A DNA stretch of 11,096 bases from DATJYV01 sp035499415 (GCA_035499415.1 DATJYV010000222.1:1-11096); one strand, 5' to 3'; numbered from the stretch's first letter, positions 1 through 7,922 are shown. The notes: generated from the sequence alone by a model not told the origin. Numbers and translations: made by a program.

Positions 1-660
1 CTCGCCGGCGGATTCCTCGGTTCCATTCTTGACTGGCCGCAAAAACAGTTGATTCAGCTTTCGGACACTTCCATCAACGGCGGCCCCTTACCGGTGGAGC
101 TGACGACATTCCAGGCCCTGGTGGAGAAGCGCGATGTGAAACTTTTTTGGAACACCGCATCAGAAACAGAGAGCTATGGGTTTGAAGTGGAACGGCGTGA
201 GGCGGGTGCAAACCAGAATAATCCGTGGACGGACATTGGATTAGTGCGCGGGGCCGGATCCAGCTCGTCGCCGCATCAATATTCCTTCGTCGACACACCT
301 CCTGCGAGCCGGATCGATTACAGGCTGAAGTTCATGAACCAGGACGGCTCCTTCCGTTTTTCGCCGAGCGTCGAGGTTCAGTTCGGCTACATTCCCGCAA
401 CGTATTCACTCGCGCAGAATTATCCAAACCCGTTCAATCCGACGACAGTTATCAGCTTCCAGCTGCCGGTTACGAGCTGGACAACGCTGCGGATCTACGA
501 TGTGCTTGGGCGCGAAGTGGTGACACTGGTGGATGAAGTCAGGTCGGCGGGATCTTACACTCTGCGCTGGGATGCCGCGCAGAATTCAAGCGGCATTTAT
601 TTCTACCGGCTCCAGGCGGGGAACTTCACCGCAACGAAGAAACTTGTGCTGCTCAAATAG
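1..660 (+). CDS. Secreted protein, C-terminal part, with type IX secretion sorting domain (5' truncated)
   Basis: The reading frame is open from the first base of the window to the TAG at 658-660, so the N-terminus lies outside and the first in-frame TTG at 49 is probably not the true start. Two parts are visible. From about 91 to 390 there is a fibronectin/immunoglobulin-like segment beginning PVELTTFQA, with the typical LFWNTASETESYGFEVER and YRLKFMNQDGSF pattern. This pattern is very common just before sorting domains in Bacteroidota-group proteins. From about 403 to the stop is the type IX secretion C-terminal sorting domain, with NYPNPFNP at 418-441, then a beta-rich stretch (LRIYDVLGREV, GIYFYRL) and a basic end (TKKLVLLK). 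By family knowledge such domains direct export through the outer membrane and are then removed. The function of the missing main body cannot be inferred. An intrinsic terminator follows at 704-738. Confidence 0.93.
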   Translation, partial: LAGGFLGSILDWPQKQLIQLSDTSINGGPLPVELTTFQALVEKRDVKLFWNTASETESYGFEVERREAGANQNNPWTDIGLVRGAGSSSSPHQYSFVDTPPASRIDYRLKFMNQDGSFRFSPSVEVQFGYIPATYSLAQNYPNPFNPTTVISFQLPVTSWTTLRIYDVLGREVVTLVDEVRSAGSYTLRWDAAQNSSGIYFYRLQAGNFTATKKLVLLK

Positions 661-1135
661 GGTTCATTATCGAAGTACTCATTTTCGTCTCCGCACGTTG
701 CGAACCGCCCGGGTGATTGTCCGGGCGGTAGTGTTTTTCGGATACTGGGATTTCCCGAATCGCGGCTCGGGCCGAGCGTTCTTTATTAAGATCGAAGTCA
801 TCGCTCACCCTGAAGTCTGTCCGGGTCGGGCAGTCTTCGGACCTGAACGCTTCACTTTCACGAATTCTCATCCTCAGTAATTCCCATTTTTGATGATGAG
901 ACCTTCCGGGTTTTTCGCTTCTTTTTGCTCCAAACTCCTTTCCTGAACACACGAAACTAAGGCATGTTGTTTGCTAATTATCATTGGCCCCGCAACGGGT
1001 CATGGGTAAGGAGTTGTTCGGCAGCTTGTTCGAGCGGAACTTGCAACCGGGCAGGCCTATCTGCGCGCGGAAGTTCTGCGCCCACAGCGGGCTTTGGAAT
1101 TCGCTAAGGCGGAAATCTCTTGAAGGAATGAATGC
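661..1135. other. 475-base intergenic region without a supported gene
   Basis: Apart from the terminator at 704-738, I see no gene here. Short open frames exist on both strands, but none resembles a known family or has both a start and a ribosome-binding site. A 7-bp inverted repeat TCTCATC (866-872) / GATGAGA (895-901) has a 22-base loop and no adjacent T run that would make it a terminator. The stretch around 965-985 is locally AT-rich, with TATCAT at 979-984 as a possible -10 element, but no matching -35 box is seen 16-18 bases upstream. The promoter of the efflux operon must lie in this region or further upstream, but I cannot place it. Confidence 0.6.
704..738 (+). terminator. Intrinsic terminator of the sorting-domain gene
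   Basis: A perfect 9-bp stem is formed by ACCGCCCGG (704-712) and CCGGGCGGT (721-729) around an 8-base loop, followed by AGTGTTTTT. The GC-rich stem and short T run, 44 bases after the stop codon, fit a Rho-independent terminator. It separates the secreted-protein gene from the efflux operon. Confidence 0.8.
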
Positions 1136-2197
1136 ATGAGTACGAGAATGCGATTGTATCTAATCAGCGGGTTGATCGTGGCAATTTTGCTTTTCCTGAT
1201 CATGAAGAACAAGGCGGAAATGAACGCTTCAAACGCGCAAGGTTCGATTGCGACGGCGTATTCGGTCTCGGTCATCCCGGCCGTCAGGCAGTCGGCCGAC
1301 GACAGGGTCTCGGTCGTCGGAACACTCAACGGATTCAACGATGTCGTGGTGCTTTCGGAAACGCAGGGACGCGTTGTAAAGGTCGACGTCGAAGTGGGTG
1401 ACTATAAGGCCGCAGGCGCAGTGCTGGTCGAGGTTGACAGCGAATTGAAGGAGGCCGCGTTCAAGGCGGCTGAGGTTACGTATGAAAAAGCGAAGAAGGA
1501 CCTTGAGCGATATCAGGCGCTGATCGAGGGACATTCAATTTCCGACACCCAGTTTGAACAGGCCCGCTGGACATATCAGTCCGCCGAAGCGCAGTACGTC
1601 TCTGCGCGACGCCAATTGTCGGACACGAAGATTACAACGCCGATTGCGGGAATCGTGACGGCGCGATTCGTCAATGTCGGCACCATGGTCATGGGCGCAC
1701 CGCAGGCCACGCAGATTGCCGAGGTGGTCGACGTCTCAAAGCTGAAGGCAAAGGTCAACGTCGCGGAAGCGGATGTCTTTCGGCTCCGGGTCGGCGACCC
1801 GGCCGAGATTTCGACCGATGTTTTTCCCGAGACGGTCTTTGCGGGGTCGATCAGCACGATCTCATCCAAAGGCGATGAGGGTCATACGTATCCCGTGGAA
1901 GTCTTGTTGGGGAACCCCAAACGCCAGCTCAAAGCCGGCATGTTTGTTTCCATCACCATCAAATTGAAATCGGATGGCCCCGCGCTCCTCATCCCGCGTG
2001 AAGCCCTGCTCGGAAGTATTCAGGACGCGAGTCTCTACATCGTGAAGGATAATATCGCCAAAATCCGGCGCGTCGTTGCGACAAAACAGATCGGAACGTC
2101 CGTCGAGATTTCCGGCGGTCTGCAACAGGGAGAATTGGTGGTGGTTGACGGACAGGATAATTTGAGCGACGGGGCTTCCGTGATCATTCGCAAGTAG
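1136..2197 (+). CDS. RND efflux periplasmic adaptor subunit (membrane fusion protein, HlyD/AcrA-like)
   Basis: This 353-residue protein is the usual length for an adaptor that links an RND pump to an outer-membrane channel across the periplasm. Residues 8-23 form one hydrophobic helix that should anchor it in the inner membrane. There is no lipobox cysteine, so it is not an AcrA-style lipoprotein. The order is typical: first lipoyl half at about 65-101 (GRVVKVDVEVGDYKAAGAVLVEVD), a short alpha-helical hairpin at about 102-162 rich in Ala, Glu, Lys and Gln, second lipoyl half at about 163-198 (TTPIAGIVTARFVNVGTMV), beta-barrel at about 200-277 and a membrane-proximal domain to the end (IPREALLG, VDGQDNLSDGASV). 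The ATG at 1136 is chosen because AAGGA (1123-1127) lies 8 bases upstream and an in-frame TGA at 1121 blocks any longer form. The RND pump gene follows after 24 bases, so the two are almost certainly one operon. The substrate is unknown. Confidence 0.94.
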   Translation: MSTRMRLYLISGLIVAILLFLIMKNKAEMNASNAQGSIATAYSVSVIPAVRQSADDRVSVVGTLNGFNDVVVLSETQGRVVKVDVEVGDYKAAGAVLVEVDSELKEAAFKAAEVTYEKAKKDLERYQALIEGHSISDTQFEQARWTYQSAEAQYVSARRQLSDTKITTPIAGIVTARFVNVGTMVMGAPQATQIAEVVDVSKLKAKVNVAEADVFRLRVGDPAEISTDVFPETVFAGSISTISSKGDEGHTYPVEVLLGNPKRQLKAGMFVSITIKLKSDGPALLIPREALLGSIQDASLYIVKDNIAKIRRVVATKQIGTSVEISGGLQQGELVVVDGQDNLSDGASVIIRK

Positions 2198-2221
2198 GGA
2201 AGAAGAGACAGGGACGCGGTT

Positions 2222-5200
2222 ATGACGATTACCGAACTATCGATCAAGCGGCCGACGCTCGTTGTCGTCGCATTCTCCGTGCTGAGCGTTCTCGGGCTCT
2301 TCAGCTATTACCAGATGAAGTACGAGCTTCTCCCCAAGATGTCCATCCCCGTCGTGACGATCACGACGGAGTATCCGGGCGCATCTCCCTACGAAGTCGA
2401 AAACAACGTCACGAAGGTCATCGAAGACGCCGTTTCGGGGATCGACAAGATCGATGATGTGCGCTCGAGCTCGTTTGAAGGCGTGTCGCTCGTGATCATT
2501 GAGTTCACGCAGGATGCGAACATCGATTTCGTCGTCCAGGACGCCTCGCGCAAAGTCAATGCGGTTCTCGCACAGCTTCCCGCCGACGCGAAGCAGCCGA
2601 CGGTGTCCAAGATCGCCTTCGACGAAATCCCCGTCCTGAGGGTCGGTGTGACGAGCGGGATGGATTCGCGGAAATTCTTCCAATTCATGAAGGACCACAT
2701 TCAGCCGCGGATCTCAAAGATCGCCGGCGTGGCACAGGTTGCTATCACAGGGGGAGACGAGCGCGAAATCCAGGTGAACCTGAATCCAAGAAAAGTCCGC
2801 GCGTATGGCCTGTCCGTCCTGCAGATCATGCAGGCGATTCGAAACGCGAACATGGATTTTCCGACGGGAAACTTCAAGGACGCCGATGAGCAGTTTGTCG
2901 TGAGGATAGCGGGAAAATTCAAGTCCATCGAGGACCTGCGTCAGCTGGTGATCGCCCGCTCGCGCCAGGGGGGCGACGTTCATCTGGCAGATGTGGCGGA
3001 AGTGAGGGACGGCCGCAAAGACCACGCCCTGATCAATCGGGTCAACGGCGTCACTTCCATCGGCATTCAGGTGGTGAAGCAATCCGACGCAAATGCGGTC
3101 ACGGTCAGCGAGCTCGTGCGGAAGGAACTGCAGACGATGCAGTCCGAATACAAGTCCCAGGGCGTTCTCTTCGACATTGCGGAGGATACTTCGTCCTTCA
3201 CGCTCGACGCAGTACGGGCGGTGCGAGACGACCTCATGCGGGCTGTGGTCATGGTTGCCATCGTCATGCTGCTGTTCCTGCACAGTTTCAGAAATTCCCT
3301 CATCGTCCTTGTCGCGATCCCCGCTTCCCTCATCACAACATTCGGGTTCATGTACGCGATGGATTTCTCGTTGAATGTGATGACCTTGTTAAGCATGTCC
3401 CTGGTGATCGGCATCCTCGTAGACGATTCCATCGTCGTGCTCGAGAATATCTATCACCATCTGGAAAAAGGGGAGGAGCGGCGCGACGCGGCTCTCCGGG
3501 GACGAAACGAGATCGGCTTTGCAGCCCTCTCCATCACCATGGTGGACGTCGTCGTGTTTCTTCCGCTGTCTCTCGTCAGCGGCATCGTCGGCCAGATCAT
3601 GAGGCAATACGCCCTGGTCGTCGTCGGCTCGACCTTGACCAGCTTGTTCGTATCATTCACGATCACCCCGACGCTGGCCTCACGATTCGGCAAGCTCGAG
3701 CGATTAACCGACCGCACCCTCCTGGGAAAATTCGCGCTGGGGTTTGAAAAACAACATCACCGCTTTTCAGATTTCTATCAGCGATCGCTCAAATGGGCTC
3801 TTGTGAACAAGGCGAAGGTCGGCCTTGCGACGGCCGGGCTTTTTCTAGTCTCCCTGCTGCTTCCGGCGCTTGGATTCATCGGAAACGAGTTCATGCCGCA
3901 ATCCGACCGGGGCGAATTCAGCGTCTCGAATGAGATGGAACCCGGGACTTCGATCGAGCAGAATAATCGGGCGACGCTGAAAATCGAGCAGCTCTTTGCG
4001 CAGATGCCGGAAATCGAGAAGGTGTTTACGGGCGTCGGCGCGCAGGCGCAGGGTTCTCTTTCCTTCTCGAGCGACAATCTGACCCAGCTCAACGTCACGC
4101 TTGTGCCGAAGGAGCATCGTGCGAAAACGACGACGGAGGTCGGGGAGGAGATCAAAGCGAAGCTCAAGGAAATCCCGGGGCTGAAGGTGTACGTCAATCC
4201 GATCGGCATCTTTGGGTCGGCGAATCAATCGTCCATTCAAATCGCGGTGAACGGGACGGATTTCGCTTCCATTTCAACTGCGGCCCGGCAGGTGGAAGAT
4301 GTTTTGAAAGGCGTTCCCGGCACGACGGATGTTCGTCTTTCGTCCGAATCGGGGAAGCCCGAAATGCGCATTGAAATCGACAGGACCAAGATGGCCCAGC
4401 TCGGCCTTTCGGTTGCCGACGTGGGAACGACATTGCGGGTGGCATTGACGGGGGACGATCAATCGAAATATCGCGACGGGAGCAATGAGTACGACATCCG
4501 CATTCGTTTCGATGAATTTAATCGCACACGAACGGAGGATATCGGAAACATCACGCTTGTCAATAACAAAGGCCAGCAGGTCGAGTTGAAGCAATTCGCG
4601 ACGATTTACCAGTCCTCCGGGCCGACGAAGCTGGAGCGAAGAGACCGTATCAGTCTCATCTACGTCAACGGGGAAACGCTCGGCCGTCCCACCGGGACCA
4701 TCATGCAGGACTTCAAGCAGCGGATCGCGGGCGTCCAACTCCCCGCGGGTGTAACCCTGACGTATCTCGGCATGGAAAAAATGCGTGCAGAGGGGTTCAC
4801 CGACCTTTTTCTGGCCCTGCTCATCGGGATCCTTTTCATCTACCTCATTCTCGTCGCGCTCTACGATTCGTACGTGTATCCGTTCGTCGTTTTGTTCTCG
4901 ATACCGCTGGCGATGGTCGGTTCGATGGTGGCCTTGGCGGCGACCGGAAAGGCCCTGAGCATCTTCTCGATGCTGGGAATCATCATGCTGACGGGATTGG
5001 TGGCCAAGAATGCGATCCTGCTGGTTGACCGTACGATTCAGACCCGGCTCGAACGCGGGCTGACGGTGTACGACGCGCTTCTGGAAGCGGCGCAGTCCCG
5101 GCTTCGACCGATCCTGATGACGACCCTGACGATGATTTTTGGAATGCTTCCGATCGCCCTTTCATCCGCCCCCGGGTCGGAATGGAAGTCCGGTCTTGCG

Positions 5201-5350
5201 TGGGCATTGATCGGCGGATTGACAAGCTCGCTCCTGCTGACCCTCGTTATCGTGCCGGTCGTGTACATGAAGCTCGATGAATGGAAGGAACGGATTCCCG
5301 CATTTTTTGGCAGGCCGTCGGATATTTTCAAGAGACTTCGTGCCGCGTAG
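2222..5350 (+). CDS. RND efflux transporter permease, AcrB/HAE1-like
   Basis: At 1042 residues this is the full length of an AcrB-type inner-membrane pump, which works as a trimer and uses proton influx to drive export. The N-terminal helix (about 11-31) is followed by the first porter domain (ELLPKMSIPVVTITTEYPGASP at 35-56). Helices resume at about 341. The proton-relay residues are present: adjacent Asp401-Asp402 in GILVDDSIVVLENI and Lys929 in GLVAKNAILLVD. The second half repeats the plan, with a helix at about 533-553, a second periplasmic domain (FMPQSDRGEF at 557-566) and the last helices at about 862-1017. The ATG at 2222 has AGGGA (2210-2214) 7 bases upstream. The adaptor gene directly before it supplies the periplasmic partner, but no outer-membrane channel gene is seen. 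Drug, solvent or other hydrophobic substrates are possible; the sequence does not decide. The doubled Asp argues for the HAE1 branch rather than the heavy-metal branch, but I ran no phylogeny. Confidence 0.96.
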   Translation: MTITELSIKRPTLVVVAFSVLSVLGLFSYYQMKYELLPKMSIPVVTITTEYPGASPYEVENNVTKVIEDAVSGIDKIDDVRSSSFEGVSLVIIEFTQDANIDFVVQDASRKVNAVLAQLPADAKQPTVSKIAFDEIPVLRVGVTSGMDSRKFFQFMKDHIQPRISKIAGVAQVAITGGDEREIQVNLNPRKVRAYGLSVLQIMQAIRNANMDFPTGNFKDADEQFVVRIAGKFKSIEDLRQLVIARSRQGGDVHLADVAEVRDGRKDHALINRVNGVTSIGIQVVKQSDANAVTVSELVRKELQTMQSEYKSQGVLFDIAEDTSSFTLDAVRAVRDDLMRAVVMVAIVMLLFLHSFRNSLIVLVAIPASLITTFGFMYAMDFSLNVMTLLSMSLVIGILVDDSIVVLENIYHHLEKGEERRDAALRGRNEIGFAALSITMVDVVVFLPLSLVSGIVGQIMRQYALVVVGSTLTSLFVSFTITPTLASRFGKLERLTDRTLLGKFALGFEKQHHRFSDFYQRSLKWALVNKAKVGLATAGLFLVSLLLPALGFIGNEFMPQSDRGEFSVSNEMEPGTSIEQNNRATLKIEQLFAQMPEIEKVFTGVGAQAQGSLSFSSDNLTQLNVTLVPKEHRAKTTTEVGEEIKAKLKEIPGLKVYVNPIGIFGSANQSSIQIAVNGTDFASISTAARQVEDVLKGVPGTTDVRLSSESGKPEMRIEIDRTKMAQLGLSVADVGTTLRVALTGDDQSKYRDGSNEYDIRIRFDEFNRTRTEDIGNITLVNNKGQQVELKQFATIYQSSGPTKLERRDRISLIYVNGETLGRPTGTIMQDFKQRIAGVQLPAGVTLTYLGMEKMRAEGFTDLFLALLIGILFIYLILVALYDSYVYPFVVLFSIPLAMVGSMVALAATGKALSIFSMLGIIMLTGLVAKNAILLVDRTIQTRLERGLTVYDALLEAAQSRLRPILMTTLTMIFGMLPIALSSAPGSEWKSGLAWALIGGLTSSLLLTLVIVPVVYMKLDEWKERIPAFFGRPSDIFKRLRAA

Positions 5351-5416
5351 GTTGAACCGTCGGACCACGCCGTCCGCAATCCGAATCCCTTTTCCCACCA
5401 GATTCTTCAGAAGTGC

Positions 5417-5444
5417 TGTCCGGCTCCGCAACCATTGCCGGACA
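5417..5444 (+). terminator. Inverted repeat after the RND pump gene, possible weak terminator
   Basis: A perfect 8-bp repeat TGTCCGGC (5417-5424) / GCCGGACA (5437-5444) encloses a 12-base loop, 66 bases after the pump's stop codon. There is no T run after it, so it may be a Rho-aided end, a 3' stabiliser or nothing. A smaller hairpin CGGAC/GTCCG sits at 5361-5376. The rest of the 261-base gap (5351-5611) holds no gene I can support apart from the mini-ORF at 5583-5615. Confidence 0.35.
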
Positions 5445-5582
5445 CCTTGCGAGCCGACCCCTCCAGGCAGATTGTGAAATTCAGCTTAAACCTCCGCCGC
5501 GCCGAAAGTATTTTCTCCGCACGAGCTTATTTCTTTCGTACATTAAGTCATTGAAAATCGTGTCACGAAGAGTGATTTTAAA

Positions 5583-5615
5583 ATGGATGCCAATAAAAAA
5601 CGGACCGGAGAATGA
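5583..5615 (+). other. Ten-codon mini-ORF overlapping the MFS start (ATGA), possible leader
   Basis: ATG at 5583 opens a ten-codon frame, MDANKKRTGE, that ends at TGA 5613-5615. Its stop overlaps the first possible ATG of the exporter (5612-5614) in the form ATGA, an arrangement typical of translational coupling. GAAGAG at 5567-5572 could act as a ribosome-binding site 10 bases upstream. It may be chance; no known leader peptide is recognised. Confidence 0.25.
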
Positions 5616-7099
5616 GCAAGGTCGACAATATGATTGACACGCGGATCGCGCCGCCAGCCGGGCGCATTGAGTACAAATGGATCGCCCTCAGCGTCACCAC
5701 AATCGGCGCGCTCATGGCTGCGATTGACAGCACGATCGTCATCCTCGCACTTCCGGACATGATGGTGAAGCTCCACGCCGACCTGATCGAAATGGTGTGG
5801 GTGATCATGGCGTACATCCTCATCAGCACGATCTTTCTTCTGACGTTCGGGCGGATCGCAGATATCCTCGGCCGCGTGAAGATGTACAATGTCGGATTCA
5901 TCGTCTTTACCGTCGGGTCGGCCCTTTGCGGCATATCGCAGACCGCGCTCCAGCTTATTCTCTACCGCCTGGTGCAGGGAGCCGGGGCCGCGATGATGCT
6001 GGTTAATGCCCCGGCGATCATTACGGAAGTGTTTCCGCCGAACCAACGCGGCCGCGCCCTGGGAATCAACGGCATTACCTGGGCGATCGGCGGAATCGCC
6101 GGCCCGCTTCTCGGCGGATTGATCCTGAAGGCGGCAGACTGGAGATGGATTTTCTTTATCAACGTTCCGATCGGGATTCTCGGAACATTCTGGAGCTATC
6201 GTGCCTTGCATGAAGTATCCAATCGCGACCGGGCTGAACGCTTCGACCCGGTCGGAGCCGCGACGTTCTGCCTTGGATTGATTGCCCTCCTCATTTCACT
6301 GACGCAGGGGATCGAGCATCGCTGGTTGTCTGCTCCGATCCTCGCGACGTTCGGATTCTTCCTTTTGATGCTTGTCGTCTTCCTGCTCTGGGAGCGGCGC
6401 GTCCCGAATCCGGTTCTCGACCTGACACTCTTCCAGAATCGTGTGTACAATTATTCCGTGCTCGCAGCGATGCTGCAGGCGCTCGCGATCTTCGCCGTCA
6501 ATTTTCTCATCGTCTTTTACATGCAGGGAGTTCGGGGCTACGATCCACTCACGGCGGCGCTGCTCCTGATTCCTCTCCCCGTCGTCAGCGCGATCGTCGG
6601 CCCGATAAGCGGGCTCGTCGCCGACCACATTGGAGCGCGTGTGCCGGCCACGATTGGGCTCCTCCTGCAGGCTCTCGCCCTGGTCTGGTTCAAGGCTGTC
6701 CTCTCTCCCACGACTTCGTATGCCGCAATCGCCGGAGGGCTTGCGCTCATGGGCCTGGGAGGCGGAATGTTCTGGTCTCCCAACACCAGCGCCGCGATGA
6801 ACAGCGCGCCGCCGAATCGCCTTGGTGTGGCATCAGGCACGCTCGCAACGCTGAGGCAGGTCGGAATGGTGACGAGCTTCGCCCTATCGCTCGCGGTCGC
6901 GGCTGGAAGTTTGCCGCATCAGGTTATGATGCAGTTGTTTGTGGGGACAAACGTGACGCTGGGTTCGGACACAATGCAGGGGTTTGTGGTGGGTATTCAG
7001 AGTGCGTTCACGCTTTCTGCCGTCCTCTGCCTTGTCGCTGCCGGATTTTCGGTTGTTCGCGGCAAAGAAGATCGGCAGGGGATTGCCGCAAGGAAATGA
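5612..7099 (+). CDS. MFS drug:H+ antiporter, DHA2 (EmrB/QacA-type, 14 helices)
   Basis: This is a 495-residue membrane protein of the length expected for 14-helix major facilitator exporters. Characteristic motifs are visible: motif D1 in helix 1 (AAIDSTIVILALPDM, 36-50), motif A between helices 2 and 3 (GRIADILGRVKM, 80-91), the helix 4 motif B arginine in YRLVQGAGAA (118-127), and antiporter motif C in helix 5 (GGIAGPLLGGL, 160-170). After the central part the second half repeats the pattern (LVADHIGARV, 335-344). The protein should sit in the inner membrane and expel a substrate in exchange for protons; the substrate cannot be read from the sequence. No EmrA-like adaptor gene accompanies it. 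The start is uncertain. The ATG at 5612 has GGAG only one base upstream, while the ATG at 5630 (Met7) has AAGG at 5618-5621 with an 8-base spacer, giving a 489-residue form. It converges on the minus-strand leucine operon. Confidence 0.93.
   Translation: MSKVDNMIDTRIAPPAGRIEYKWIALSVTTIGALMAAIDSTIVILALPDMMVKLHADLIEMVWVIMAYILISTIFLLTFGRIADILGRVKMYNVGFIVFTVGSALCGISQTALQLILYRLVQGAGAAMMLVNAPAIITEVFPPNQRGRALGINGITWAIGGIAGPLLGGLILKAADWRWIFFINVPIGILGTFWSYRALHEVSNRDRAERFDPVGAATFCLGLIALLISLTQGIEHRWLSAPILATFGFFLLMLVVFLLWERRVPNPVLDLTLFQNRVYNYSVLAAMLQALAIFAVNFLIVFYMQGVRGYDPLTAALLLIPLPVVSAIVGPISGLVADHIGARVPATIGLLLQALALVWFKAVLSPTTSYAAIAGGLALMGLGGGMFWSPNTSAAMNSAPPNRLGVASGTLATLRQVGMVTSFALSLAVAAGSLPHQVMMQLFVGTNVTLGSDTMQGFVVGIQSAFTLSAVLCLVAAGFSVVRGKEDRQGIAARK
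5618..5632 (+). promoter_or_regulatory. Ribosome-binding site favouring the second ATG of the MFS gene
   Basis: AAGG at 5618-5621 lies 8 bases before the ATG at 5630-5632. The upstream ATG at 5612 has only GGAG directly against it (5607-5610), too close for normal initiation unless ribosomes restart after the overlapping mini-ORF. No conserved motif lies in the six extra residues, so the shorter protein would be complete. Confidence 0.4.
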
Positions 7100-7101
7100 C
7101 G

Positions 7102-7123
7102 CCGGAGTTCTCCCTCCGGTTTC
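7102..7123. terminator. Short hairpin between the convergent MFS and nitrilase-family genes
   Basis: CCGGAG (7102-7107) pairs with CTCCGG (7114-7119) around a 6-base loop, followed on the plus strand by TTT. It fills most of the 37-base gap between two genes that end towards each other, so it may serve both transcripts. The T tract is weak on the plus strand and poor on the minus strand. Confidence 0.45.
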
Positions 7124-7136
7124 ATCCCTTATCCGC

Positions 7137-7922
7137 TCAACTGTAGAACTCGGGCCGCCGGTCGTTCAGAAGGTGATTTCGGGGGGTGACGTTTTTGTTC
7201 GCAGCGATCGAAAGGTCCGCGTCGACGACGGCGACCTCGGGTTTGTCACGGTTGCACCGGTGAAGAATCTCCCCGCGCGGTGACGTGATCTGGCTTTGGC
7301 CGATGTAGGTCAGGGAAGATCCGCCGCGATCCTCCGTTCCGACGCGGTTGGCGGTCGCCGCAAACACCCTGTTCTCGAGGCAGCGTGTCGGCATGCTGTC
7401 GGGGCAGTTGGGCAGGACGAGGTTGGAAGGATGAGCGATGAGCTGTGCGCCTTTCAATGCCAGCGTGCGCGCGCTCTCGGGGAAATACCAGTCAAAACAC
7501 ACCATCACGCCGACGACTCCCATGGGCGTTGCAAAAACCTGGAAGGGGAGGTTGCCGGGCGAGAAGAACAGTTTTTCACGGTCGAACAGATGGATCTTCC
7601 TGTAAATCCCCGAAGTGCCGTCGTGTCCGATAAAACCCGCCGAATTAAAGAAAGATTTTCCGTCTCTCTCCGCGAAGCCGTAAACGACACTGCACCGATT
7701 GTGGCGCGCGAATTCCTGAATTGCCGCGAACGTTTCCCCCTCGCGAAACGGCTCCGCAAGATGGACGACTTCATCGGCCGAATTAAAGTTATATCCGCTG
7801 GCAAAGAGCTCGGGAAGGACGTACAGGTCGGCTTTCACGGAGTGCATCTGGCGGAGCGCCTCCGCGATGTTTTTTTTCTTCTCGCCGAACTGAGGATCCG
7901 TTTGCACAACCGCGATTTTCAT
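7137..7922 (-). CDS. Carbon-nitrogen hydrolase, nitrilase superfamily
   Basis: This 261-residue protein is the usual single-domain length of the family. It hydrolyses a non-peptide C-N bond (amide, carbamoyl or nitrile) using a Glu-Lys-Cys catalytic triad. All three residues are in place: Glu38 in LPELFASGYNF, Lys109 in YRKIHLFD and Cys142 in MVCFDWYFPES. The conserved PRGEIL near 215-220 is also present. From memory, the overall pattern (YRKIHLF, FFSPGNLPF, FDWYFPESARTLALKGA, and the LNDRRPEFY tail) is closest to the Pyrococcus horikoshii PH0642-type nitrilase-superfamily proteins, whose physiological substrate is not clear to me. The ATG is preceded by GGGA (plus-strand 7931-7934) with an 8-base spacer, and the homologous start MKIAVVQTDP supports it. 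There is no signal peptide, so it is cytoplasmic. It follows ilvE after 60 bases and is probably the last gene of the leucine operon. An omega-amidase or carbamoyl-amine amidohydrolase role is an alternative reading. Confidence 0.9.
   Translation of the reverse strand: MKIAVVQTDPQFGEKKKNIAEALRQMHSVKADLYVLPELFASGYNFNSADEVVHLAEPFREGETFAAIQEFARHNRCSVVYGFAERDGKSFFNSAGFIGHDGTSGIYRKIHLFDREKLFFSPGNLPFQVFATPMGVVGVMVCFDWYFPESARTLALKGAQLIAHPSNLVLPNCPDSMPTRCLENRVFAATANRVGTEDRGGSSLTYIGQSQITSPRGEILHRCNRDKPEVAVVDADLSIAANKNVTPRNHLLNDRRPEFYS

Noticed and set aside
866..901. Inverted repeat TCTCATC/GATGAGA as a terminator or operator
   Set aside because: The stem has only 7 bp, the loop is 22 bases, and the T run begins about 10 bases beyond the stem. 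It could easily be chance.
653..952. A 99-codon minus-strand frame in the intergenic region
   Set aside because: It runs through the terminator hairpin, is low in hydrophobic residues, has no recognised family and no convincing ribosome-binding site.
2714..3283. A 189-codon minus-strand frame inside the RND pump gene
   Set aside because: It is a His/Asp-rich antisense shadow of a conserved pump sequence.
5539..5579. Possible promoter before the MFS gene (TACATT at 5539 or TTGAAA at 5551)
   Set aside because: Neither box has a partner with acceptable match and spacing, and Bacteroidota-type promoter elements are not evident.
5543..6211. A 222-codon minus-strand frame opposite the MFS gene
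   Set aside because: It is antisense to clear MFS motifs, is strongly charged, and shows no domain.
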